From positions 1-35,943 of the forward strand of contig JAGFJD010000035.1 in NCBI GenBank assembly GCA_024102975.1: a stretch of DNA of 35,943 bases, given 5' to 3'. Of this stretch, positions 24,067-32,462 are shown piece after piece; positions within the stretch are counted from its first letter, which is position 1, and each line of letters opens with the position of its first letter. The notes under the pieces were generated by a model, which worked only from the letters and a program-made list of their open reading frames with translations, made no database searches and was not told the origin of the DNA. A program made the translations under genes and the position numbers. The DNA comes from Phaeodactylibacter sp. (GTDB lineage Bacteria > Bacteroidota > Bacteroidia > Chitinophagales > Saprospiraceae).

Positions 24067-24421
24067 CTCGCCTCCGCCTGGAAAGAATGGGCCGGGGTTG
24101 TGTCCGGTACACGTACATATAGGGCGCCTTAGCTTGTACGGTGTACGAGGCTATCCAACCCTGGAAGGGTGCCGGCCCGGAGAAAACAGGACATGATTGG
24201 CCCCGCGAAATAAGAGGTTGTTTGATTGGCCCGTTTCAAAGGCAATTCTGTAAATCTAATAATCCTGTCCATCCTGTTCATCCTGTCAATTTTTTTCCTA
24301 TCTTAGTGCGGCGCAACTCCTTCTAACAAACCTCTATTTTTTGTGTAAACATGGCCTGCCGGGGTGCCACATGGGCACCGGGGCTGCTTTCTATTCTAAA
24401 CCCTGTCAACTGCAATCTGTT
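24067..24421. other. Intergenic stretch holding short interspersed repeats
   Basis: No gene seen. It contains TGTACGGTGTACGAG at 24135-24149 (identical to 21840-21854) and the ATCCTGTCC tract described separately. The frame of the following gene runs back to 24341, but its ATG is at 24422. Confidence 0.5.
24262..24288. repeat. 9-bp tandem repeat ATCCTGT(C/T)(C/A) x3
   Basis: Units ATCCTGTCC, ATCCTGTTC and ATCCTGTCA, followed by a T run. Similar ATCCTGTCC-type tracts occur between genes in many environmental genomes, from general knowledge; their function is unknown. Confidence 0.6.
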
Positions 24422-27400
24422 ATGAGACACCTCTGCCTGCTCAGCCTTTTCGCTGTTTTCAACTTTCACTTCGCCATTGCCCAGTCGCCGCCCGTAGCCT
24501 GCCCGGGCAGTTTTCCGTCGCCGGCCCCTTTCTGTTCGGACGCCTGCATTGTGTGCGACCTGGATGGGTATGTCGGCACGAACGAGTGGTTCTTTCAATG
24601 GGAGGCTCCACCCCAGTTCTGTGCGCCCCAGTTTCACAGCATCAACTGGTTGGGGTTCGTCGCCGGCAGCTCTTCCTTAACCCTGGAAATAACGGCCCAG
24701 GCCTGCCAAACCGGCATGGGCCTCCAGGCAGGGATTTATACCTCCACGGGCTGTACCTCCTTCACCCAGGTGTCCAATTGCGATCCCGGTTTCCTGGCCA
24801 CCACGCTTGTGGCAACTGGCCTGACTCCCGGCACCGTTTGTTACCTGGTGGTCGACGGCAATGGGGGAGACATCTGCGATTTTACAGTTGACGTAATATC
24901 GGGCTCCACCCTGCCGCCGGCTGTTGACGGCACCCCGACTATTGACGGCACGGCCAGTTTCTGCCCGGGGGCACAGGCCTGGTTTAGCGCAGGGGGCGTT
25001 TCCGGCGCCGGCTATTACCAATGGGAACTGAATGGGATACCAATCGGGCTGGAACAGCATGTGATGCTGGACGACTTGCCGGCCGGATCGTATGAATTGT
25101 GCGTCACGCCCGGAAACCCCTGCTACGGCCCCGGGGAAACCACCTGCACGACCTTCTCGGTGGCACCTCCGCCGCCGGAATTCATCAATGAGGAGGTCTG
25201 TATGGAAGACCTTCCCTATAATTACCAGGGCTATGCCTTTTTTTCGACCGGCATCTACTCTTTTGAGGTTTTACGCCCCGATGGGTGTTTGCAACCGATC
25301 ATTCTCAACCTGACCGTCCTCGGCCCCAACCCGCCTACGGTGGTTACCGGGGAGATTTGCGCAGGCGGTTTCTACGATTTCGCCGGGCAATTGCTGACTC
25401 AGCCCGGCGTTTACCAGTTCCCACTCACCGATCGGAACGGCTGCGATAGTACCGTCAGTCTGGTGCTCACTGTGCGCCCGCCTTCCCTCACTAATCTGGG
25501 GACCGTCGCCGCCGGGCTGCCCTTCCTGGTGGGCAACGTGCCAATCGACACTACGGGCGATTTCGTTGTCGTGCTTATCAATCAGTACGGCTGCGACAGC
25601 ATCGTAGCCGGCTTTCTCGCCGCCCTCGCCCCGGATACCCTCTTTATCGATTCTACCATTTGCCAGGGGGATACGGTATTCTACAACATGGTTGCCCTGA
25701 CGAGCAGCGGCACCTACCTGGATACGATCATCAACGGAGGCACTGCCACCATCCAGCAGCTAAACCTTACCGTCCTGCCGGTTTCCAACAGCACGGTAAA
25801 CGCCAGCATCTGCCAGGGGGAGGAATTCGTCGTGGGGAGCACGGTGTATAACAGCACCGGCCAGTATGTGGAAACCCTCTCTGCGGCCAATGGCTGCGAC
25901 AGCGTCGTCACCCTCAACCTCAGTGTATTGCAACCAGCCGACACCATTCAGGCCGCCATCTGCGAGGGCGAGAGCTATATCCTGGGCAACCAGGCCTATA
26001 CCCAGCCGGGCGTTTATGATGCGGTACTCACCCTTCCGACCGGCTGCCAGAGTATGGTGCAACTGCAACTCACGGTTTATCCACTTGCAGTGACCCTGCT
26101 AACGGAAGTGATCTGCGAAGGGGAAAGCGTCACCATAGGAGGCAATACCTATTCCGCCTCCGGCGCCTATACGAATATCCTGACAGCTGCCAACGGCTGC
26201 GACAGCATCGTCAACCTGGGCCTCACGGTCCTGCCCATCCCCAACGACACCCTGTCGGCCAGCATCTGCGAGGGGGGCGTGTATTCCTGGGGCGGGGTGG
26301 ATTACAGCCAGGGCGGCGTATTCTGCGACACCATCCCCGGCGGCAGCCCTGCCGGATGCGACAACATCACCTGCCTGGACCTGACGGTACTGCCCAACGA
26401 TACGCTTTTCGTGGATACGGCCATCTGCGACGGCGAAACAATCGCCATCGGCAACAGCGTCTACAGCGCGCCCGGCCAGTACCTGGACGTACTCGTGGCC
26501 GCCAACGGCTGCGACAGCCTTATATTCCTGAACCTGTCGGTGCTGCCCGCAGCGGAAACGTTCATCGATGTGCAGATTTGCCAGGGAGAAACCTACAACA
26601 TCGGCGGCCAGGTGCTGACGAATACCGGGGTGTATCCGGTCGTCTTTCCCGACCCGCAGACGGGCTGCGACAGCATCGTCACGGTGACCCTGGCCGTGCA
26701 GCCGGCGAGTTTTACCCAACTGGATGCCACGATCTGCGAAGGAGAAACCTTCCTGTTCGCCGGCACCGAACTAAGCCTGGCCGGCCAGTACACCGAAGTA
26801 TTTGTCTCCGGTGCCGGCTGCGACAGCGTGGTGGCGCTTGCCCTGGCCGTTATCCCCGCCGTGGAAACGCAGCTCGACACCACCCTCTGCCCCGGCCAGG
26901 CGCTACACCTCGGGCCCTACGTTTTCCGGGAACCCTTCGAGGGAACGCTCCAGTTTGCCGGCGCCGGCGGGTGCGACAGCATCCTGAGCCTGGCGCTCGC
27001 TTACTACGATACCATTCGGATAGATTCCTTTTTCATCGAACCGGACGACCAGGACTTCTTCGGCGGCAGTATTTATGTCGAACTCGGCGGCGGTACGCCT
27101 CCCTACAGCTACCTGTGGAGCGACGGCCGTACGGCGCCTTTCATCGACTTCCTGCCGACCGGGCAGTATTTCCTCATGGCCGCCGATGCGCACTGCTCCC
27201 GGGGATTCCTCTTTAAGGTACCCCTGCGGGACGAATTTAGTGCCGGCCCGGTCACTTTTCGCCCGGGCGCCGGCGGGGGCAGCATTGTCGTGAGCCCCAA
27301 CCCCTTCAGGAAGGGCCTCCAGGTGCGCCTGTCCGGCATCAGGGAGGATCTGCCGGTGCGCCTGCGGCTGTACAACCTCGCCGGGCAACCGGTGTATGAG

Positions 27401-27523
27401 GGTCAGGTGCAGGGCTTCGTCCACCAACTGCAGCCGCAGGTCCCGGCCGGAGTATACTGGCTGGTGGCCGAACAGGGAGGAGAGCGGATCGGCGTGGAGA
27501 AGGTGATATGTGTAACAAAATAA
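24422..27523 (+). CDS. Adhesin-like T9SS cargo protein with 12 tandem Cys/GCDS repeats
   Basis: 1033 residues from ATG 24422, where a signal peptide begins (MRHLCLLSLFAVFNFHFAIA, then QS); the frame upstream to TTG 24341 lacks a signal. An N-terminal Cys-rich domain (about 25-160: CSDACIVCDLDGYVG ... CYLVVDGNGGDICDF) is followed by an Ig-like domain (about 165-255). Twelve tandem repeats of about 50 residues follow, consensus ICxGExxxxGxxxYxxxGxYxxxLxxxxGCDSxxxLxLxV. Then comes an SprB-like unit (GGTPPYSYLWSDG) and a type-A T9SS C-terminal domain (VSPNPFRKGLQVRLSG ... EKVICVTK). The probable role is surface adhesion or a stalk; Cys pairs in each repeat could form disulfides. The gene is GC-rich like its neighbours and stands alone, convergent with the next gene. 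Confidence 0.9.
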   Translation: MRHLCLLSLFAVFNFHFAIAQSPPVACPGSFPSPAPFCSDACIVCDLDGYVGTNEWFFQWEAPPQFCAPQFHSINWLGFVAGSSSLTLEITAQACQTGMGLQAGIYTSTGCTSFTQVSNCDPGFLATTLVATGLTPGTVCYLVVDGNGGDICDFTVDVISGSTLPPAVDGTPTIDGTASFCPGAQAWFSAGGVSGAGYYQWELNGIPIGLEQHVMLDDLPAGSYELCVTPGNPCYGPGETTCTTFSVAPPPPEFINEEVCMEDLPYNYQGYAFFSTGIYSFEVLRPDGCLQPIILNLTVLGPNPPTVVTGEICAGGFYDFAGQLLTQPGVYQFPLTDRNGCDSTVSLVLTVRPPSLTNLGTVAAGLPFLVGNVPIDTTGDFVVVLINQYGCDSIVAGFLAALAPDTLFIDSTICQGDTVFYNMVALTSSGTYLDTIINGGTATIQQLNLTVLPVSNSTVNASICQGEEFVVGSTVYNSTGQYVETLSAANGCDSVVTLNLSVLQPADTIQAAICEGESYILGNQAYTQPGVYDAVLTLPTGCQSMVQLQLTVYPLAVTLLTEVICEGESVTIGGNTYSASGAYTNILTAANGCDSIVNLGLTVLPIPNDTLSASICEGGVYSWGGVDYSQGGVFCDTIPGGSPAGCDNITCLDLTVLPNDTLFVDTAICDGETIAIGNSVYSAPGQYLDVLVAANGCDSLIFLNLSVLPAAETFIDVQICQGETYNIGGQVLTNTGVYPVVFPDPQTGCDSIVTVTLAVQPASFTQLDATICEGETFLFAGTELSLAGQYTEVFVSGAGCDSVVALALAVIPAVETQLDTTLCPGQALHLGPYVFREPFEGTLQFAGAGGCDSILSLALAYYDTIRIDSFFIEPDDQDFFGGSIYVELGGGTPPYSYLWSDGRTAPFIDFLPTGQYFLMAADAHCSRGFLFKVPLRDEFSAGPVTFRPGAGGGSIVVSPNPFRKGLQVRLSGIREDLPVRLRLYNLAGQPVYEGQVQGFVHQLQPQVPAGVYWLVAEQGGERIGVEKVICVTK
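25196..27031 (+). repeat. Coding tandem repeats (12 units of about 150 bp)
   Basis: Each unit encodes a Cys-Gly-Glu opening and a GCDS core. Units 5, 7 and 9 are the closest to consensus (AANGCDS). Units 3 and 4 have lost one or both cysteines. Divergence between units indicates old duplication rather than recent slippage. Confidence 0.8.
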
Positions 27524-27543
27524 CGGATAGCTGGGCAGGAACA

Positions 27544-27577
27544 CAAATCCTGCGCCTTACCCGGGATTCAGGATTTG
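27544..27577. terminator. Possible shared terminator hairpin between convergent genes
   Basis: CAAATCCTG (27544-27552) pairs with CAGGATTTG (27569-27577) in the 33-base gap and the first bases of the opposing coding end. It could stop both transcripts. No T run follows. Confidence 0.35.
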
Positions 27578-29248
27578 ATTCAGGATTTGCACGGTGATCA
27601 GGTAGGTAGACTTCACCCCATCCACCCCCAGGCTGCCGGAGGCCAGGGTATGGCCGGTGACCAGGGGGTTGTCCGAGGCATAATAAGCATAGCGGAGCAC
27701 GACATCCTCATTGATGCTCTTCCTGATTTTGGAGGCGGACTGGATGGCCTTCTGGTAGTGTGCGCCTTCCATTTCCAGGCCTATGGCCTTCCAGGAGGAG
27801 CCCAGGAAGTAGTGCAGGATGTCTTTATTCTGAAGAGAAGTACCCAGGACGGAGATCATCGGCCCTTCGAAGGCTTTCAGCCCTTTGCCCTGGAAGTGGG
27901 CCGCCCGGAGGTGGTTGTCGATGGGGTAATTATCGGCGGTGCCTTCGAAAACATGGGCGGTGGGCACCATGATATCTCCTTTTTCCCCTTCGAGAATGCC
28001 GGCCTTGCCCATTATGGAAACCGACTGTACGTCGAGGGGTATCCTTTTGTCGCCTAATTCATAAGGTTTGAGCAGCTCATCCATCGTTTCGTACGCCTGT
28101 TCGCCGAAGGCATAATCCATGACGACGATGGCGGGTTTCTTTTCATTGACGTAGGTTCCGTCCCATTGGAGTTCAGCGGGCAGTATGGCGGGGTCGATCT
28201 TCGAGGTGTCGAAAATCTGGACAGTGATGCCGGTACCGGCGTGGTCTTCCACCTCGTACATGCCGTTGTTCAGGGCGTATTTGCGGACGGCCTCCCGCAT
28301 TTCGAGGTTGCTTTCGATGCTGAGTTCCCGGGCGAGGTCTTCCAGCTCTTCCCCTTCCTGGCCGAGGGCTTTGGCGGCAAAGAAGCTGTTCATCACGCTG
28401 TGCAGGTTGGCGCTGATGATGTGCAGGGGCTGATAGAGCAGGCCTTTTTTGGACAGGCAGTCCTTGATATTGCTGGCCCACTGTTCGCCGTAGATGTGGT
28501 GGCCGACCTTTTCCCGCAGGGCCGAGGAGAAGCTGATCTCCCGGTCGATGCTGTCTCTGGCCTCGTCGGTGGAGAGCTTGCCCAGCCAGTAGGCGATGTG
28601 GAAGATACTGTTCACGTCGGGGTCCTTGGCGAAGCGCCGGCAGGCATTGACGGTTTCCTCGTAGGTGCGCCCCAGGAGGGTGCTGAGGTAGGTGTAGGCA
28701 ATATCCTGGTTGTATTCCTCCCCCTGGTCTTCCCGGCGGACGATTTCTTCCAGCATGATCCAGTCCCGTTTTTTGCGGCCGCGGTGGTCTTCGCTGTTGC
28801 GGCGGATCTTTTCCGCTTCGATGTACATGAAGGTGAGGTGGGTGAGGATGTCGTAGATGTCGCTTCGCCCCCGGGTCATTTCGATGAACATCTGTTCCTG
28901 GTCGATCCGGTAGCTGTTGCGGCGGCGTTTGGGCGGCACGATGGGCCTGAAGGCGCTGTTTTCGAACCCTTCGCGGGAGATGAGGCGGATGTAGCGGCAT
29001 TCTTCGATGCCTTTGGGCAGGCGCTGGAAAATGTAGAGCAGCCCGTCGAGCTCCACCCGTTCCGGGTCGTTGATGGATCCGTAAATCTCCGGACGCAGTT
29101 GGGTGAGCGCTTCGATCATGGCTTCGCCGGAGACGCCCAGGGGTTTGTAGCTTCCCCGGATAAAGAGGTGGCGCATGGCGATGTAGAGGCGCTGGATGGC
29201 CGCCCGCGATTCCTGGGCCCGGCTTCGCTGTGAAGGCTTTAAAGACAT
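27557..29248 (-). CDS. DUF6909-like protein with nucleoside-phosphorylase-like C terminus
   Basis: A 563-residue cytoplasmic protein, no signal or membrane helix. The first ~340 residues are mostly helical and charged (LYIAMRHLFIRGSYKPLGVSGEAM; SYRIDQEQMFIEMTRGRSDIYDILTHLTFMYIEAEKI). As I recall it, this corresponds to the Bacteroidota family DUF6909. Residues about 370-563 look like a purine/uridine phosphorylase fold: PAIVVMDYAFGEQAYE, SIMGKAGILEGEKGDIMVPT and the signature-like GLEMEGAHYQKAI (490-502), where nucleosidases carry an MExx ribose-binding glutamate. The protein might act on a nucleoside or nucleotide, but the usual catalytic Asp is not obvious. A G-rich octamer repeat lies upstream. 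Family name moderate; enzymatic role speculative. Confidence 0.72.
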   Translation of the reverse strand: MSLKPSQRSRAQESRAAIQRLYIAMRHLFIRGSYKPLGVSGEAMIEALTQLRPEIYGSINDPERVELDGLLYIFQRLPKGIEECRYIRLISREGFENSAFRPIVPPKRRRNSYRIDQEQMFIEMTRGRSDIYDILTHLTFMYIEAEKIRRNSEDHRGRKKRDWIMLEEIVRREDQGEEYNQDIAYTYLSTLLGRTYEETVNACRRFAKDPDVNSIFHIAYWLGKLSTDEARDSIDREISFSSALREKVGHHIYGEQWASNIKDCLSKKGLLYQPLHIISANLHSVMNSFFAAKALGQEGEELEDLARELSIESNLEMREAVRKYALNNGMYEVEDHAGTGITVQIFDTSKIDPAILPAELQWDGTYVNEKKPAIVVMDYAFGEQAYETMDELLKPYELGDKRIPLDVQSVSIMGKAGILEGEKGDIMVPTAHVFEGTADNYPIDNHLRAAHFQGKGLKAFEGPMISVLGTSLQNKDILHYFLGSSWKAIGLEMEGAHYQKAIQSASKIRKSINEDVVLRYAYYASDNPLVTGHTLASGSLGVDGVKSTYLITVQILNQILNPG

Positions 29249-29376
29249 GGGTTAAACATTTCGCCGCAAAATAAGGAATTTTAGGGGGATCGGAGGGGAA
29301 ACTATCACTTCCGGGCATTTTCTGAACTGTGTAAAAGTGGAAGCGTATAAATGTGTAAAAGAACGCCCCCCCTATC

Positions 29377-29470
29377 AACCCACCAACCCACCAACCCACC
29401 AACCCACCAACACTTCAACACTTCAACACTTCAATACACCAACACACCAACACACCAACACACCAACACC
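29377..29470. repeat. Octanucleotide tandem repeat (about 12 units) with G-quadruplex potential on the minus strand
   Basis: Period 8: AACCCACC x4, AACACTTC x3, AATACACC x1, AACACACC x3, then a partial unit. On the minus strand the first block gives four GGG runs separated by TTGGT, a standard G-quadruplex pattern. It lies 130-220 bases upstream of the ATG at 29248, in the direction of its transcription. Confidence 0.85.
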
Positions 29471-29486
29471 AGTAGCATAACATCCA

Positions 29487-30917
29487 TCACTGAAGCTGCA
29501 GTTCCAGTTCAACCCGGCGGTTGAAGTGGCGGCCGGCGTCACTGCCGGCGGGAGCGAGGGGGTAGGATTCTCCATATCCGTCGAAGTGCATCCGGCGGGG
29601 AGGAGCGCCGTGTTGGAGAAGGTATTCGTAACAGGCGCGGGCCCGGCGGAGGGAGAGTTGTTGGTTGTCGCCCGCCGTATCCTGTTCGTCGGCGTGGCCT
29701 TTGATCAGCAGGAAAGCGGAGGGCTGCCGGGCGAGGGCGGCGGCCAGGGCGTTGAGCAACTGGCGCTGCTGTTCGTCCAGCTCGGCATCATGAGGTTCAA
29801 AGAGCAGGCGGTAACTGGCCCCGGTATCGCCGACTGCTTCCGGGCAGCCGGCGTTGGCGCTGCTGCCGGGGATGAGGGGGCACTGGTCCCGGCTGTCCTC
29901 AATGCCATCCTGGTCGGAATCCAGGAGGGGGCAACCCTGGCGGGCGGGCGGGCCTACCTGGTGCGGGCAGCGGTCCTCTTTATCCGGGATGCCGTCGCCG
30001 TCGCTGTCATCGGAAGGGCAGCCGGCACGGAACGGTGGGCCCGGCGTATCCGGGCACTGGTCGATGTGGTCGGCGATGCCGTCGCCGTCGCTGTCGGGGC
30101 ATCCTCTGAGCTGGCCGGCGAGCAGGGGGCAGTCGTCCTCCTGGTCGGCGATGCCGTCCGCATCGGTATCCGGACAGCCGTTATGGATGGCGGTGCCGGG
30201 CTGGGTGGGGCAGTTGTCCCTGGCGTCGGCGATGCCATCGCCGTCCTGGTCGGGGGTGCCCCAGCGATAGGCGGCCGTTAGGCCTACAAAGCCAAACCAG
30301 TCTTTTTTTTCGGGGTTGCCGGCCTGGCTGATGCCGTCGAGGTAATCGGTGAAAGCAGTGCGCAGGCCGCCCTCGGCGCCGAGCGCCCACCGTTCGTTCA
30401 GGCTGTACTCCAGGCCGAAGCCGAAGGGCAGGGCAAATCGGGAGCGGGCGTAGTCGGCCTGAATGTCCTCTTTCACACCTTTAGGCGGCGTACCTCCCGG
30501 CTGGTTCAGGAATTCGGGGCGGGGGGCTATCTGTAGCCAGCCGCCTCCGGCGAAAAAATATGGCGAGAGGCGGGAACCGGTTGCCGAGGCCGGGACCAAC
30601 CGCCACTCCAGCAGTAAAGAAAGTTCGGTGAAACGGGTGGAAAAAGAAAGCGCCCGGCCGGCAAAGTCTTTGTAATTGGCGTCATCCCCCGAGAGGGCAC
30701 CCCGCAAAACATTGGCCCGAAGCGCAAACTGCGCCCCCACACCCCGCCGCAGCAACAACCCGTAAGCGGGGCGGACTTCGCGAAGGGTACTCGCCGCCGA
30801 AGGGGTAAGGTCGCCCTGGTAAAAGCTCCCTCCGGATAAAAGGCCGCCCTGCCACCGGTTTTGCCCGGAGAGCAGGAAGGGTAAGATGAGAAATAGGAGG
30901 AGCGGGAAACGTTTCAT
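29487..30917 (-). CDS. OmpA-family outer-membrane protein with thrombospondin type-3 repeats
   Basis: 476 residues from ATG 30917 (MKRFPLLLFLILPFLLSGQ, signal peptide); an ATG two codons upstream is possible. An N-terminal beta-barrel-like region (about 20-220) is followed by six thrombospondin type-3 calcium-binding units (about 225-365: DQDGDGIADARDNCP, DTDADGIADQEDDCP, DSDGDGIADHIDQCP, DSDGDGIPDKEDRCP, DSDQDGIEDSRDQCP and related). The C terminus (about 370-476) is an OmpA-like peptidoglycan-binding domain: LIKGHADE, LSLRRARACYEYL and FNRRVELELQ. It should connect the outer membrane to the cell wall. The layout is common in Bacteroidota. Standalone gene on the minus strand. Confidence 0.93.
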   Translation of the reverse strand: MKRFPLLLFLILPFLLSGQNRWQGGLLSGGSFYQGDLTPSAASTLREVRPAYGLLLRRGVGAQFALRANVLRGALSGDDANYKDFAGRALSFSTRFTELSLLLEWRLVPASATGSRLSPYFFAGGGWLQIAPRPEFLNQPGGTPPKGVKEDIQADYARSRFALPFGFGLEYSLNERWALGAEGGLRTAFTDYLDGISQAGNPEKKDWFGFVGLTAAYRWGTPDQDGDGIADARDNCPTQPGTAIHNGCPDTDADGIADQEDDCPLLAGQLRGCPDSDGDGIADHIDQCPDTPGPPFRAGCPSDDSDGDGIPDKEDRCPHQVGPPARQGCPLLDSDQDGIEDSRDQCPLIPGSSANAGCPEAVGDTGASYRLLFEPHDAELDEQQRQLLNALAAALARQPSAFLLIKGHADEQDTAGDNQQLSLRRARACYEYLLQHGAPPRRMHFDGYGESYPLAPAGSDAGRHFNRRVELELQLQ

Positions 30918-31008
30918 AAACAAATCAAAGCCGGGATTAAAACCCGTTTTTTATATTAGACTGTTTTAGATATAATAAGTCACCAATAAGTTTTTTATAT
31001 AAACTTAT

Positions 31009-31187
31009 GCGAATCCAGGGGATTGTTCCAGGTCTTGGCCCGTGAGGGCCTAAATGTTGGTAGAAAAGTAGCCCAAAATGCCGTTTTAGGCCCAGCGGGC
31101 CGGAATCCCACCTTGGCATTCAGGTTCATCGCCAGTTTAAATTACGGCCCTCTGGGCCAATTTCAGGCCATTTAGCCCTGGATTCGC
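31009..31187. repeat. 179-bp inverted-repeat element with three GGCCC-GGGCC hairpins
   Basis: GCGAATCCAGGG (31009-31020) and its exact complement CCCTGGATTCGC (31176-31187) form the ends. Inside are three small hairpins of the same type: GGCCC-GTGA-GGGCC, GGCCC-AGC-GGGCC and GGCCC-TCT-GGGCC. No ORF. It lies between the OmpA gene and the small lipoprotein ORF. Confidence 0.75.
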
Positions 31188-31202
31188 AAAAATTATGAGT
31201 AT

Positions 31203-31454
31203 TCAGTTAAGGCAGGGATATCCTTTAGGACAATCAATATGAACGTAATGTTTTTTTATTCTAGACGCACAGTCAATTTCTGAAAAAGCATCAAGTTCTA
31301 TTTCATTTGGCGAGATGACGAAGGATTTGTTCATATTATAATTTTTCACCTCCTCCACTTTGAAATTCAGGCTCCCCACTTCAAAAAATATTGACAACCT
31401 GTCTTTACATCCCCAAAAAAATACTATAACAACAAGCCAAATTTCTGATTTCAC
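31203..31454 (-). CDS. Small putative lipoprotein, unknown function
   Basis: 83 residues, AT-rich. The N terminus MKSEIWLVVIVFFWGC has a short basic start, a hydrophobic stretch and a Cys at 16 in a lipobox-like position (FWGC). The rest has mixed strands and helices and three more Cys (CASRIKK, DCPKGYPCLN), perhaps disulfide-bonded. No family recognised. Composition differs from the GC-rich neighbours and suggests acquired DNA. It could also be a spurious frame. Confidence 0.45.
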   Translation of the reverse strand: MKSEIWLVVIVFFWGCKDRLSIFFEVGSLNFKVEEVKNYNMNKSFVISPNEIELDAFSEIDCASRIKKHYVHIDCPKGYPCLN

Positions 31455-31545
31455 AATAAAATCTGATTAATGAAGCCCACCCACAAATGCACTACCTCTC
31501 CTGTACACACAGTGTCGGGAAAACCTATTGCCGTCAAATATAAAA

Positions 31546-31579
31546 TAAAAAAAGCCGGCTCCCCCAGGGAAACCGGCTT
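31546..31579 (-). terminator. Rho-independent terminator for the DUF4382 gene
   Basis: AAGCCGG (31552-31558) pairs with CCGGCTT (31573-31579). Read on the minus strand the stem is followed by a run of T (plus-strand A run 31546-31553). It lies about 200 bases after the stop at 31777. Confidence 0.7.
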
Positions 31580-31776
31580 ATTTATCGTATCAATCGCAGC
31601 TAAATTTCAAAAAAAGCTGCCCACTGATAAAAAATGCTCCCGTACAGTGGGCAGAGAACTGGTTGAGTTTCCAGGTTTATTCTTTGACGGAGCAGGTGTT
31701 TCGGTTTTACGGCATTTTGGTGTTGCAGCCCGGGCGTTTGCCGGCAGATCGGCGACCGCCGGTTGTCGCTGCCGTT

Positions 31777-32331
31777 TCAGTTGCACCGTGCATCGGGGTT
31801 GACCACCCGGATCACGGGGCGCATCTGGTATCTGCCGTTGCCGAGCTGGTAGACGGATTCCGCAGCGTCGAAGTCGAGGATGAGGTTGTACATAGGGGTG
31901 CCGGTGAGGTCGAGGCACACCTGTATTTTCAACCCCGACTGGCTGCCGGACGGTATTTTCAGTTCATGTTCCACGCCGTCGACCACCACGGTGTTGTCGT
32001 CGCCCAGCACCAGGCGCACCTGGCGGATTTCGTCGAGGGAGATCATGGCGTTGGCGACGAGCACGTCGATGCCGTTTTGCAGGTCCAGCAGGTCATAGAT
32101 GCCGGCATTGGTGTTCAGTTGTATCTCTTCCTGCCCGCCGGGGCCTTTAACCAGTATGGATTGCAGGTCAATGTTGACCTCATCGATATCAAGGGGGGCG
32201 TCCGTAAGGCGGATGTTGAGCAGAGTCATGTTTTCGAAAGGCGAAACGGTGACGTCTTCGTTACATCCGCTGTTGAGCAAAACAGCCAGCATGCCGGCCA
32301 AAAACAAGAAGCGTGTGAATTTTTGTTTCAT
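31777..32331 (-). CDS. DUF4382-domain lipoprotein
   Basis: A 184-residue lipoprotein (lipobox LLNSGC, Cys23). The mature domain opens TLLNIRLTDAPLDIDEVNIDLQSILVKG, the standard beginning of DUF4382, continues through GIYDLLDLQNGIDVLVANAMI and IRQVRLVLGDDNTVVVDG, and ends with RYQMRPVIRVVN. The fold is a transthyretin-like beta sandwich; function is unknown, expected on the cell surface or in the periplasm. Single gene with its own terminator. Confidence 0.9.
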   Translation of the reverse strand: MKQKFTRFLFLAGMLAVLLNSGCNEDVTVSPFENMTLLNIRLTDAPLDIDEVNIDLQSILVKGPGGQEEIQLNTNAGIYDLLDLQNGIDVLVANAMISLDEIRQVRLVLGDDNTVVVDGVEHELKIPSGSQSGLKIQVCLDLTGTPMYNLILDFDAAESVYQLGNGRYQMRPVIRVVNPDARCN

Positions 32332-32403
32332 CAGGATTACAATTCTTTTAGATGCTGATTCAAAATAGGTTTAAAACTGGCTGGCGTCCGGTTGTATGTG
32401 GCG

Positions 32404-32429
32404 CCGGGATGGAGATCCCGGTGTTTTTT
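32404..32429 (+). terminator. Hairpin CCGGGAT/ATCCCGG with T run, plus direction
   Basis: A 7-bp perfect stem with loop GGAG, then TGTTTTTT. It faces away from both flanking minus-strand genes, so it may stop read-through or belong to a repeat. Confidence 0.5.
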
Positions 32430-32435
32430 GCAGTT

Positions 32436-32462
32436 AAAAAAAGGGGCTGGCATTCCAGCCCC
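32436..32462 (-). terminator. Hairpin GGGGCTGG/CCAGCCCC with T run, minus direction
   Basis: An 8-bp perfect stem with loop CATT. On the minus strand it is followed by seven T. It is a good terminator but about 380 bases after the stop of the dockerin-like gene, so the transcript would have a long 3' tail. Confidence 0.65.

Noticed and set aside
28166-29233. 355-residue plus-strand frame opposite the DUF6909-like gene
   Set aside because: Antisense shadow; the minus-strand protein is well structured and fills the same region.
29377-29470. Possible CRISPR array
   Set aside because: The units are contiguous 8-mers without spacers, so this is a simple tandem repeat.
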